DNA from: JAZKFT01 sp963845495
GTDB lineage: Bacteria > Bacteroidota > Bacteroidia > Chitinophagales > Chitinophagaceae
Length of the DNA: 64,000 nucleotides
Assembly (NCBI GenBank): GCA_963845495.1
Contig: CAWJTH010000202.1
Location: 1-64,000 of the forward strand
Direction of reading: 5' to 3'
Below are positions 33,813 to 42,638 of the stretch, piece after piece; position 1 is the first letter of the stretch, and the number at the start of each line of letters is the position of its first letter. The translations under genes were made by a program, and so were the position numbers. The notes beneath the pieces are model-generated. The model was not told where the DNA came from. It worked only from the letters and a program-made list of their open reading frames with translations, and ran no database searches.

Positions 33813-35620
33813 TTATGCCATTGCACCAACTGATTTAGATTCCCTTTTGCGGGTTTCTTCATCCAAGTTGTTTTTGCGTAGGCGGATTGCTTTAGGCGTT
33901 ACTTCGATGCACTCATCACCTTGGATATACTCCATACATTCTTCCAAAGTCATTTGGATTTTAGGCGTAATGCGAACGCTATCATCGCTACCGCTTGCAC
34001 GGTGGTTAGTTAGTTTTTTAGGTTCAGTAGCATTTACTACCAAATCGCCTGGTTTAATATGTTCGGCTATAATTTGGCCGGTGTAAACTTCTTCACCAGG
34101 TTCAATAAAGAAAGAACCGCGGTCTTGTAATTTATCGATTGAATATGCAGTTGTGGTTGCGCCATTCTTGGAGATTAACACACCGTTGCTACGGCCAGGA
34201 ATTGGGCCTTTCCAAGGTTTGTATTCGTTAAAACGGTGCGCCATTACAGCTTCGCCGGCAGTGTTGGTAAGCATTTGCGAACGCATACCAATCAATCCAC
34301 GTGAAGGGATTTCAAATTCCAGATGTTGCATTTCGCCTTTGCTTTCCATTACCAACATTTCGCCTTTGCGTTGCGTAGCAAGGTCAATAGCTTTTCCGCT
34401 GAATTCGGCAGGAACATCGATTACCAATGTTTCATAAGGCTCGCATTTTTTACCGTCGATTACTTTTATAATAACCTGCGGTTGGCCAACGGTCAATTCA
34501 AAACCTTCGCGACGCATGGTTTCAACCAAAACGCCCAGGTGCAAAATACCACGTCCAAATACCAAGAAGCTATCAGCGCTATCCGTATCTTCAACACGCA
34601 TAGCTAGGTTCTTTTCAGTTTCCTTCATCAAACGGTCACGCAAGTGGCGGCTGGTAACAAACTTACCTTCCTTACCAAAAAATGGTGAGTTGTTGATGCT
34701 GAACAGCATATTCATGGTTGGTTCATCAACGTGTGTAATTGGCAAAGCTTCAGGATTTTCAAAATCGGCAATGGTATCGCCAATATCAAAACCTTCCAAT
34801 CCAACAACAGCGCAAATATCACCGCCAAAACTTCGGTAGCTTTCTTTTTGCCCATACCCTCAAAAGTATATAGTTCTTTTATTTTGATCCTTTTTATTTT
34901 GCCGTCGGCCTGCATCAAAGCAACTGTTTGGCCTTCTTTAATTGAACCGCGGGTAATCCTTCCCACGGCAATACGGCCAAGGAAAGAAGAATAGTCCAAA
35001 GAGGTAATTTGCAATTGCAAGTTTCCTTCAGGCACCACATATTCAGGCACGTATTTCAAAATACCATCCATTAACGGAGTAATATCTTCGGAAGGCGTTA
35101 GGCTATCGTTAAACCAACCGTTTTTGCCGCTACCATAAAAAGTGGGGAAATTTAATTGTTCCTCGGTAGCATCCAAGTTGAAGAACAATTCAAAAACCGC
35201 GTCGTGTACTTCATCGGGGCGGCAGTTCGGCTTGTCTACTTTATTGATGATTACGATTGGTTTTAAGTTCAATTGCAAAGCTTTTTGCAACACAAAACGG
35301 GTTTGTGGCATTGGTCCTTCAAAAGCATCTACCAACAATAAAACGCCGTCGGCCATTTTCAAAACCCTTTCTACCTCGCCGCCAAAGTCACTGTGACCTG
35401 GGGTATCTATTACATTGATTTTGAAGCCTTTATATTCAACCGAAATATTTTTGCTGAGAATGGTAATACCACGTTCCCTTTCAAGATCGTTGTTGTCCAT
35501 AATCAACTCACCGGTTTCCTGGTTGTCACGAAATACCTTCGTGGCATGTAAAATTTTATCTACCAATGTTGTTTTGCCATGGTCAACGTGAGCGATAATG
35601 GCGATGTTGCGAATATTCAT
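33813..35620 (-). pseudogene. typA: GTPase TypA/BipA, disrupted by a one-base frameshift
   Basis: The start (MNIRNIAIIAHVDHGKTTLVD) has the translational GTPase P-loop AHVDHGKT, then DTPGHSDFGGEV and NKVDKPN. After about 267 codons (TFEGMGKKKATEV) the frame shifts: the following residues GGDICAVVGLEGFDIGDTIAD are in another frame. One extra base in the AAAA run at 34827-34830 (TTTT on the coding strand) would restore a full protein of about 600 residues, including the C-terminal TypA domain ending at 33813. TypA acts on 50S ribosome biogenesis under stress. A real mutation and a homopolymer sequencing error are equally possible. A CTCACGACTGACGATTCACG repeat arm lies just past the stop. Confidence 0.85.
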
Positions 35621-35762
35621 AAATTGTACTTTTTACCTTTTGCCTATACAAAAACACCCAAGTATTGGGATAGGTTTGCAGCAAAAGGCATGGAATTGTT
35701 TTTTGAGGCTGCAAAGGTAAGGATTTATAGCGGGATGGCCTTGTGAAATTTAGGTGAACTGA

Positions 35763-36947
35763 TTAGTGAAAATAATAAGGCAAATAATAAGGACTGGCGG
35801 CAAACATTTTGGGACTGGGCGGCAATTGATAAACACGTGGTTGATAACCATTTATAATATAACTATGGCGGTAGAAATCTTTACTCCAAAATGCGCCTTG
35901 CTTAGAATATAGCGCTATTTTACCCGGCTCCATTTCATCGGGCAGAACATTAGAAAGGGAAGGTGACAATACTTTTATGGCGGCAATATCCGATAATTTA
36001 AGGTTGCCTAAATCCAATATGTTGGTTGGTTTTTCATCTACAAAAAAAACAAATTTATAACCTCTGGCATGCGCAGTGGGTATTTGTTTAATGTCAGCTA
36101 CTTCATCCATTTTAAAACCAGTAAAATATTTTGCCAAAAAAGCTTCTAAACTCACCGATTTCACTAGTTCTGAATCGCCCAAGCAATCAAACGATTGCAT
36201 GGCATTTTTATAAGCATTAGATACATAAATGCTATCAAACTTTTTTGCGGCAGACATATTACCAAGCATAGTTGTTTGATAAAATGGGTCAAAATATGCT
36301 ATCCAATTATCGATTTTTTTATTTTTCATGATAGTATCTTCACCCATGCCAATTGTAATCTCTTTTGAAATGGCAGCAGCAGGCTCAAAAGCTGAATCTA
36401 ACAAGACTTCAACAGAAATGGCAGGTACAATCTTCTCTTTTATAGGAACATTTAAACGTAAGATGGCAGAATTTTCAAAATAAAGTGGGCTGATCTTAAA
36501 TTCACCGTTTTCAACTGGTAACACAAATTCTTTGGAACCAACAGATAGTGAGTATATTGTAGCATTTAAGGTTTTGATATTCGGCGGATATAAAATGCGG
36601 CCGTTTATCTGAAAAAACCGCGGTTCTACGGCAAAGTATAGTGTATAATCCCCAGTTGGCATGCTTGATGGTAAAACAAGTTTTGCTTTTGTATAACCAT
36701 CAATCATTGGCCAGCGCATCTGCCAAATGCCATCGCCATTGTTCTCTTTCATCACCAATGCCAAGGTTGCCGGTGGTAAGTTTTTTTCACCAAGTGTGTA
36801 AGTACCAATAAAGCTTAATGTATCTTTCGCCTGAAAACGGTCGTTATTGAGCAGTATTTTCAATTTTGCTTTTTGGGCATTTGTAACTTGTAAGCAAAAC
36901 AACGATAATGCAATGGAAAGATAGGAGAGGAAATGAATTCGCTTCAT
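35763..36947 (-). CDS. Secreted protein, tandem paralog B (unknown family)
   Basis: A 394-residue exported protein from ATG 36947 (signal peptide MKRIHFLSYLSIALSLFCLQ, cleavage near NAQ). The N-terminal half has a beta-sandwich look (KAKLKILLNNDRFQAKDTLS) reminiscent of macroglobulin MG2 domains. The C-terminal part (LKLSDIAAIKVLSP, GKIALYSKQGAFW, YIINGYQPRVY) resembles a TonB-receptor plug-like domain without a barrel. It shares long identical stretches with the adjacent upstream paralog, including ALVMKENNGDGIWQMRWPM. Function unknown; periplasmic or surface location inferred. Confidence 0.7.
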   Translation of the reverse strand: MKRIHFLSYLSIALSLFCLQVTNAQKAKLKILLNNDRFQAKDTLSFIGTYTLGEKNLPPATLALVMKENNGDGIWQMRWPMIDGYTKAKLVLPSSMPTGDYTLYFAVEPRFFQINGRILYPPNIKTLNATIYSLSVGSKEFVLPVENGEFKISPLYFENSAILRLNVPIKEKIVPAISVEVLLDSAFEPAAAISKEITIGMGEDTIMKNKKIDNWIAYFDPFYQTTMLGNMSAAKKFDSIYVSNAYKNAMQSFDCLGDSELVKSVSLEAFLAKYFTGFKMDEVADIKQIPTAHARGYKFVFFVDEKPTNILDLGNLKLSDIAAIKVLSPSLSNVLPDEMEPGKIALYSKQGAFWSKDFYRHSYIINGYQPRVYQLPPSPKMFAASPYYLPYYFH

Positions 36948-37018
36948 TAGTAACAAGCAATTTTTTAGGTAGGCCAATGAACTGGAAAATTAATTCGGGA
37001 AGATGGTCGTTTAGTAAA

Positions 37019-38188
37019 TCAATACAAATAATAGGGACTACTGGCAAACATTTTTGGACTTGACGGAAGCTGGTAAACCGGTGGTTGGTAACCGTTTATA
37101 ATGTATTTGTAACGATAATAGTCCTGTCCCCAAAACGGACCCTTTTTTGTAAAGAGGGCAATAATGCAACTTGCTATTTTGGATGGAGCGGTAACCGAAG
37201 CAATTGGCGGCAATATTTTTATGGTGGCAATATCAGACAATTTAATATTGCCTAAAGTTGAAAAAGTTGCTTGGTTTCCATCTAGGTAAAAGATAAAGTC
37301 GTACCCTTTTGAATGTGCTGTAGGAACTTGTTCTTCGTCATAAGCTGGGTTCATTTTAAATCCGGGATAATGTTTGGTTAAAAAAGCTTCCAGGCTGCTC
37401 GATTTCATCAATGCCGAATCTCCAAGACAATCAAATTTTTGAAGTGTGTTTTTAAATGATGTTGGCACATAAATACTGTCGAATTTTTGCGCCGCAGGCA
37501 AGTTGCCCAATATAGTTGCTTGGTAAAATGGATCAAAATAAGCCATCCAATTATCTACCTTTTTGTTTTCCATGATGCTTTGTTGACCCATACCGATGGT
37601 TATTTCCTTTGAAATGGCCGCTGCAGGTTCAAATGCTGAATCGAGCCAAGCTTCAATGGCAATAGCCGGCAATTTTTTCTTTTGCTCATCAATATCCAAT
37701 TCTAGAACGGCTGTATTTTCAAACAAAAACTTATCTATTTTAAACCTGTCGTTCTCAACAGAGATGTCTAGTTCTTTAAGTTTAGTAAACGGTGAATAAA
37801 TAGTTCCGGTTAATTTTTTAACGCCTGGGGGATATAAAACCTGGCCGTTAACTTGAAAAAAACGTGCCTGTACGGCAAAATATAAGGTATAATTACCCCG
37901 CTTTATGTCTGGCGGAAAAATTAGCGACCCTTCCGCATGACCATTAAGCATAGGCCACCGCATCTGCCAAATACCATCCCCGTTATTTTCCTTCATTACC
38001 AAGGCTAACGTTGCCGGCGGCAATTTTTTCTCGCCCAATAAATATGTAGCCACAAAATCCAGGGTATCGTTCAGTTTCAAACGGTCGTTGCTAATTTGTA
38101 TGACCAGTCTAGATTTTTGGGCACTTGCCGTAGCGTAAAAAATAAGTAAGAATAAGGCAAGATTAATATATGGGAAGCGGAAATGCAT
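37019..38188 (-). CDS. Secreted protein, tandem paralog A (unknown family)
   Basis: A 389-residue exported protein from ATG 38188 (MHFRFPYINLALFLLIFYAT, cleavage near ASAQ). It aligns along its whole length with the next gene: LPPATLALVMKENNGDGIWQ, DSAFEPAAAISKEITIGMG, and the PFYQ, KFDSIYV and GYQPxVYQLPxSPKMFA segments are shared. The pair are 71 nt apart and probably cotranscribed, arising by tandem duplication. No enzymatic motif is visible. A MG2-like N-terminal sandwich and plug-like C-terminus are suggested by pattern only. Confidence 0.7.
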   Translation of the reverse strand: MHFRFPYINLALFLLIFYATASAQKSRLVIQISNDRLKLNDTLDFVATYLLGEKKLPPATLALVMKENNGDGIWQMRWPMLNGHAEGSLIFPPDIKRGNYTLYFAVQARFFQVNGQVLYPPGVKKLTGTIYSPFTKLKELDISVENDRFKIDKFLFENTAVLELDIDEQKKKLPAIAIEAWLDSAFEPAAAISKEITIGMGQQSIMENKKVDNWMAYFDPFYQATILGNLPAAQKFDSIYVPTSFKNTLQKFDCLGDSALMKSSSLEAFLTKHYPGFKMNPAYDEEQVPTAHSKGYDFIFYLDGNQATFSTLGNIKLSDIATIKILPPIASVTAPSKIASCIIALFTKKGPFWGQDYYRYKYIINGYQPPVYQLPSSPKMFASSPYYLY

Positions 38189-38438
38189 TGAAAATGATTT
38201 GGTAAGGTGTAAGCGAATTTGCGACAAAAAGCAATTTTAACCAAAGATGATGTGTAAAGATTTGACATACAATTTTTGAAGAATGGCAAACAACCACATT
38301 TCTTTTTTTTGATTACACGAAATAACAATATTGTAAAAAAACAAATGGAAGCGAAAAGTATTTAAATAATTAGCAATATTAGAACAAGGTTTTTGCCTAT
38401 TTTTATGGTTCATCCGTTCCTAAACAAAAACAAATCAT

Positions 38439-38588
38439 ATGTCGTTATTAAACAATCATTTAAAAGGGAAAGATAAAAAAAAGGCAACAGGTAAACCAGG
38501 GTTTGCCGCCAATCCTAAAGTAAAAGTAAATACCAAAGCGGCGCATGCGGCACCAAAACAAACAGGCGGCTCGCAACGTGGATCGTAA
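38439..38588 (+). CDS. Small basic protein of 49 residues
   Basis: ATG 38439 opens MSLLNNHLKGKDKKKATG and runs to TAA 38586-38588 with the ending QTGGSQRGS. It is rich in Lys, Ala and Gly with no hydrophobic segment, so it is probably disordered and could bind nucleic acid or the ribosome; that is inference. Genuine coding is supported by a strong rho-independent terminator 12 nt after the stop. Short proteins with the same MSLLNNHLKGKDKKK-type start are, to my recollection, common in Chitinophagaceae, with no known role. Confidence 0.7.
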   Translation: MSLLNNHLKGKDKKKATGKPGFAANPKVKVNTKAAHAAPKQTGGSQRGS

Positions 38589-38600
38589 AATTGAATTATT

Positions 38601-38636
38601 AAAAAACTGCAAACCCTAAAAGTTTGCAGTTTTTTT
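38601..38636 (+). terminator. Strong rho-independent terminator after the small basic protein
   Basis: AAAAAACTGCAAAC (38601-38614) pairs perfectly with GTTTGCAGTTTTTT (38622-38635) around CCTAAAA; the T-run ends at 38636. This is the best evidence that 38439-38588 is an expressed gene. Confidence 0.9.
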
Positions 38637-38721
38637 GGAAATGCTTTTCGGCTAACTTATATATTATTTTTGGTATAACAACAGTGGCAGAGAAAGAATA
38701 GCGATAGTTGGTAAAAAAGAT

Positions 38722-39113
38722 TCACCAAGACTCTACTAATAATTTTTCTATTTCGGTAAAATGATTATCGTTAGTTGCAAATATAGTATCATGTTCAAGT
38801 GCAACAGCTGCAATCCCAATATCGTTTTCTGGGATCATTTTACCCTTTGTTTTCAAGTCTGCTTTTATCTTTCCATAAACATTAGCAGTCGTCTCATTAA
38901 TATAGGTAATGGAACATTGGCTCAAAAAATCTAAAATCTTCTGTTTGTTTTTGGCCTGTGGTGTAGAGTTGTACGCACCATAAAATAATTCCCCAACTAC
39001 AATGGATGAAACATAGGTTGTTAGGAAAGAATCAAGTTTTCGGCTATTGAAATATTACCATTCAACAAATGAATAACTATATTGGTATCTAAAAAGCGGC
39101 TACCAGTTTTCAT
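38722..39113 (-). pseudogene. VapC-type PIN-domain toxin, frameshifted
   Basis: From ATG 39113, overlapping the antitoxin stop, the frame reads FLDTNIVIHLLNGN, with the first PIN aspartate, to residue 24 or so, then stops early. One missing A in the AAAA run (39037-39040) explains it: in the next frame KLDSFLTTYVSSIVVGELFY, with the PIN Glu, continues through PENDIGIAAVALEHDTIFAT and NDNHF, the remaining acidic residues. The complete protein would be about 130 residues, normal for VapC ribonucleases that cut tRNA or rRNA. Real decay or a homopolymer error is possible. Confidence 0.82.
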
Positions 39114-39333
39114 TATCAATCTTTTCACATCCATCTTCAATTGCGTCAATCATTTCCTTTGCATCTTCTTGAGAAATTATTCCCACAAAATCTCTAAAAC
39201 TCCTTTTATTAGTCATTGTAGAAGTTTTGGAATACAATAAATTCCCCAATTGAAACATTGTTTGTTCGTCTTCCAATTGGAGGTATTCTTGAATAAATTT
39301 TATTTTTCGCGACGGAACATCAATGGTATTCAT
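39100..39333 (-). CDS. Antitoxin paired with the broken VapC toxin (putative)
   Basis: A 77-residue protein (MNTIDVPSRKIKFIQEYLQ) directly upstream of, and overlapping, the PIN toxin gene. The C-terminus SFRDFVGIISQEDAKEMIDA and ENW is the toxin-binding-type acidic tail common to antitoxins of Bacteroidota. The N-terminus may bind DNA. Intact, unlike its toxin. Confidence 0.65.
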   Translation of the reverse strand: MNTIDVPSRKIKFIQEYLQLEDEQTMFQLGNLLYSKTSTMTNKRSFRDFVGIISQEDAKEMIDAIEDGCEKIDNENW

Positions 39334-39378
39334 AACATTTTGTTTAAAAGCGAATTTACCACTTTTCTTTAAAATCTT

Positions 39379-42300
39379 TTATCCTTCCAATTCCATCTTC
39401 AAAAACCTTGCGGTATGACTTACTTTATTGTTAATCATTTCTTCCGGCGTTCCTTCAAATAAAATTTCGCCGCCACCATCGCCGCCTTCCAAGCCAAGGT
39501 CAATAATATGATCAGCAACTTTTATCACATCCATATTGTGTTCAATAACCAAAACAGAATTGCCGCGATCAACCAACTTATTTACCACTTCTAATAAATG
39601 TTGGATGTCCTGAAAATGTAATCCTGTTGTTGGTTCGTCTAAAATATAAAACGTTTTGCCGGTGTCTTTTTTACCTAATTCTGTACTCAATTTCACACGC
39701 TGTGCTTCGCCACCACTAAGTGTCACGGAACTTTGGCCAAGGGTAATGTAGCCCAAACCAACATCTTGCAGCACCTTTATTTTTCTGTACATCCAAGGTA
39801 TGGCCTGAAAAAATTCCACGGCATCGTCCACCGTCATGTCCAACACATCGCTGATGCTTTTGCCTTTGTAGCGTATTTCCAGCGTTTCGCGGTTGTAGCG
39901 TTTGCCTTGGCATTTTTCGCACGGCACGTAAACATCAGGCAAAAAATTCATTTCAATTACCCGCATGCCGCCGCCTTCGCATACATCGCAACGGCCGCCT
40001 TTTACGTTAAAAGAAAAACGGCCAGGCAAATAACCCCTAATTTTTGCTTCAGGAACGGAAGCGAATAATTGCCTTATCTCTGTAAAAAATCCACAATAAG
40101 TAGCTGGATTACTGCGTGGTGTGCGGCCAATCGGGCTTTGGTCAATCTCAATTACTTTATCAATAAAATCCAAGCCTTTGATGCGCTTGTAAGGCATTGC
40201 CACCATTTTGCTAGCCAAAAAACTATGGCGACTTAAAATGGGATAAAGTGTTTCGTTTATTAATGTTGACTTGCCGCTGCCGCTTACGCCAGTTACCACA
40301 ATCAATTGCCCTAAAGGAAATTTTACCGAAACATTTTTAAGCGTATTTCCCGTGGCACCTTGCAATTCTAAAAATTTGCCATTGCCTTTGCGGCGTTCTT
40401 TGGGTATTTCAATTTTCTTTTCGCCATTTAAATATTGGGCGGTTTCACTATGCGTAGCCAACACTTCGGCGGGTGTTCCCATGGCTACAATATTGCCGCC
40501 ATGGCGGCCGGCTTTGGGGCCGATATCCACCAAAAAATCAGACGCCATCATGATGTCTTTGTCGTGTTCCACCACTAAAACACTATTGCCGATGTCGCGT
40601 AAATGGCGCAACGCATCAATCAACCGCTGGTTGTCGCGTTGGTGCAAACCAATGGAAGGTTCATCTAAAATATAGGTGATGCCCTGCAGTTGTGAACCAA
40701 TTTGTGTAGCCAAGCGAATCCGCTGGCTTTCGCCACCACTCAGTGTTTTAGAAGAACGGTCGATGGTGAGATAATTCAACCCAACATCCAACAAAAATTG
40801 TAGGCGTTCCCTAATTTCCTTCAATACATCTTTCGAAATCAGTAATTGTTTTTTGCTGATACGATCCTCGATGCCATCGAACCAACGCATTAGTTTATCA
40901 AGGTTTAGGTGGCTGAGTTCCGCAATATTTTTTCCATCTACCATAAAATAAAGGCTTTCTTTTTTAAGCCTTGCGCCTTGGCACGATGGGCAAGTTTGCA
41001 AAGACATAAAACCCTCAGCCCAATCGCGGATGGCATCGCTGTTGCTGCCATTGAACCAGCGTTTTACCATATTTATCACACCCTCAAACTCGTCAGTCGT
41101 GAATCGTGAGTCGTGAGTTGGGCCGCTGCTATCTGGTGAATTGCTTACCACTGACGCCTCACCACTTACCAAATCCCCCATCATTTCCAAATCATTTTCA
41201 TCCGGCGTTTCTTTACCGTAAAAAATAATATTTTTTTGCGCTTCCGTTAATTCGCTAATTGGTTTTGAAAGGTTGAATTTATTTTTTCTAGCCAATGCTT
41301 CTACTTGCTTAAAAATCCAAGCTTCGCGTTTTTCGCCCAGCGGCGCAATGCCACCGTCGTTTATGCTAACAGATGGATCGGGGATAACCGACGCCATATC
41401 AATTTGGTAAACTGTTCCTAAGCCTTTACAAACTGGGCAAGCACCATAAGGGCTGTTAAATGAAAACGAATTGGGCGAAGGCTCGTCGTAACTGATGCCG
41501 GTGTCTTCGCACATTAAGGCTTTGGAATATTGAACCAGCAAAGACGACGGACGATTGACGACGGACGACTTGCCACCCGTGGTCTTTCGTCCGTCGTCAA
41601 TCGTCGGTTCTACCTGGATCTGCATGATATCCTTTCCCAACTTTAACGCTTGTTGCACGCTCTGGCTTAAGCGCAGCTTCATATCTGGCGTTGCGGGCAG
41701 GCGGTCAACCACCAATTCAATGTCGTGAATTTTATATCGGTCGACCTGCATTTTAGGCACCAAGTCTTTAATTTCACCATCAATCCGCACTTTTAAATAA
41801 CCTTTTTTGCGTAGGTCTTCAAATAGTTCGCGGTAGTGGCCTTTTCTGCCCCTAATTATAGGTGCTAAAATGGATAATTTGCCATTTGCAAAGCGGCTGA
41901 AAATATTTTCGACGATTTCTTCTTCGCTCCATTTTACCATTTTTTTACCTGTATTGTAACTTATGGCATCGCTGCCACGAGCGTACAACAAACGCATAAA
42001 ATCGTAAATTTCGGTGATGGTGCCAACGGTGCTACGCGGATTTTTATTGGTGGTTTTTTGTTCGATGGAAATAACAGGCGAAAGGCCGGTTATTTTATCT
42101 ACATCGGGCCGTTCCATATCGCCCATAAATTGGCGGGCATAAGCGCTGAAGCTTTCCATGTAGCGGCGCTGGCCTTCGTTGTAAATGGTATCGAAAGCCA
42201 AAGATGATTTACCGCTTCCGCTAACACCTGTAAAAACCACCAGTTTATTTTTGGGTATGGAAATGTCGATGTTTTTGAGGTTGTGTTCGCGGGCACCAAA

Positions 42301-42420
42301 AACTTCGATCACCTCACCCTCCGGCTCCCTCTCCACAAGTGGCGAGGGAGTGCCCCTATTTGAGCTTTGATTAATTTTTTTGGGCTTTACCGTTGTTTTT
42401 TCAATTGTTTCCTTTGCCAT
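39379..42420 (-). CDS. uvrA: UvrABC excinuclease subunit A with three in-frame repeat-derived insertions
   Basis: A 1013-residue ATPase that finds DNA lesions for nucleotide excision repair. Two ABC modules are complete: GVSGSGKS (65-72) and a second near 690, signature LSGGESQRIRLA and LSGGEAQRVKLS, and two zinc modules (CPVCKGLG and CDVCEGGGMR with CEKCQGKR). Relative to typical UvrA, extra peptides occur at residues 21-37 (NRGTPSPLVEREPEGEV), about 272-291 (TTGGKSSVVNRPSS) and about 421-442 (SNSPDSSGPTHDSRFT). Each is encoded by a palindromic repeat also found in spacers. The core UvrA homology resumes exactly after the first insert (VIEVFGAREHNLKN), so a GTG start at 42312 is an alternative to ATG 42420. 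Confidence 0.93.
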   Translation of the reverse strand: MAKETIEKTTVKPKKINQSSNRGTPSPLVEREPEGEVIEVFGAREHNLKNIDISIPKNKLVVFTGVSGSGKSSLAFDTIYNEGQRRYMESFSAYARQFMGDMERPDVDKITGLSPVISIEQKTTNKNPRSTVGTITEIYDFMRLLYARGSDAISYNTGKKMVKWSEEEIVENIFSRFANGKLSILAPIIRGRKGHYRELFEDLRKKGYLKVRIDGEIKDLVPKMQVDRYKIHDIELVVDRLPATPDMKLRLSQSVQQALKLGKDIMQIQVEPTIDDGRKTTGGKSSVVNRPSSLLVQYSKALMCEDTGISYDEPSPNSFSFNSPYGACPVCKGLGTVYQIDMASVIPDPSVSINDGGIAPLGEKREAWIFKQVEALARKNKFNLSKPISELTEAQKNIIFYGKETPDENDLEMMGDLVSGEASVVSNSPDSSGPTHDSRFTTDEFEGVINMVKRWFNGSNSDAIRDWAEGFMSLQTCPSCQGARLKKESLYFMVDGKNIAELSHLNLDKLMRWFDGIEDRISKKQLLISKDVLKEIRERLQFLLDVGLNYLTIDRSSKTLSGGESQRIRLATQIGSQLQGITYILDEPSIGLHQRDNQRLIDALRHLRDIGNSVLVVEHDKDIMMASDFLVDIGPKAGRHGGNIVAMGTPAEVLATHSETAQYLNGEKKIEIPKERRKGNGKFLELQGATGNTLKNVSVKFPLGQLIVVTGVSGSGKSTLINETLYPILSRHSFLASKMVAMPYKRIKGLDFIDKVIEIDQSPIGRTPRSNPATYCGFFTEIRQLFASVPEAKIRGYLPGRFSFNVKGGRCDVCEGGGMRVIEMNFLPDVYVPCEKCQGKRYNRETLEIRYKGKSISDVLDMTVDDAVEFFQAIPWMYRKIKVLQDVGLGYITLGQSSVTLSGGEAQRVKLSTELGKKDTGKTFYILDEPTTGLHFQDIQHLLEVVNKLVDRGNSVLVIEHNMDVIKVADHIIDLGLEGGDGGGEILFEGTPEEMINNKVSHTARFLKMELEG
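41093..41166. repeat. In-frame repeat arms within uvrA, CGTGAATCGTGAG family
   Basis: Plus strand reads GTCAGTCGTGAATCGTGAGT, then after about 25 nt ACCACTGACGCCTCACCACT, an imperfect inverse. The same words fill spacers at 12838-13018, 33785-33812 and 48597-48744. On the uvrA strand they encode SGEASVVSNSP and THDSRFTTDE, which has no counterpart in typical UvrA. Confidence 0.65.
41550..41605. repeat. 19-bp perfect inverted repeat within uvrA, GACGACGGACGA family
   Basis: Arms GACGATTGACGACGGACGA (41550-41568) and its exact inverse (41587-41605) lie 18 nt apart inside uvrA. They translate in frame as part of DDGRKTTGGKSSVVNRPSS. The family matches the spacer repeat at 112-280. Frame and length are preserved, so uvrA stays open. 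Confidence 0.85.
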
Positions 42421-42637
42421 ATTTGTTTCTTGCGGAATATCGAAAATACAAACAAGTAGTGGAAGGAAAGGTTTTATGCGAAAAAAATTAGTTTTTCTTG
42501 ATTAAGATGGCATCATGTTATTTAAAATTCATTTATAGAGCGATTTAAAAAAGCAAACGGAAACCTTAAATGAAATAAATGAGCCTTTATAGGGGCACTC
42601 CCTCGCCACTTGTGGAGAGGGAGCCGGAGGGTGAGGT
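42311..42637. repeat. 49-bp perfect inverted repeat bracketing the start of uvrA
   Basis: Arms 42311-42359 (ACCTCACCCTCCGGCTCCCT and on) and 42589-42637 are exact reverse complements across 49 bp, with a 229-nt loop. Each arm folds on its own (CTCCCTC, CCAC, AA, GTGG, GAGGGAG). The right arm begins two bases after the stop of the LytTR regulator; the left arm lies in uvrA codons 21-37. The uvrA ATG and its leader are in the loop. The core CTCTCCACAAGTGGCGAGG is shared with the arms inside leuS. Confidence 0.9.
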
Positions 42638-42638
42638 T

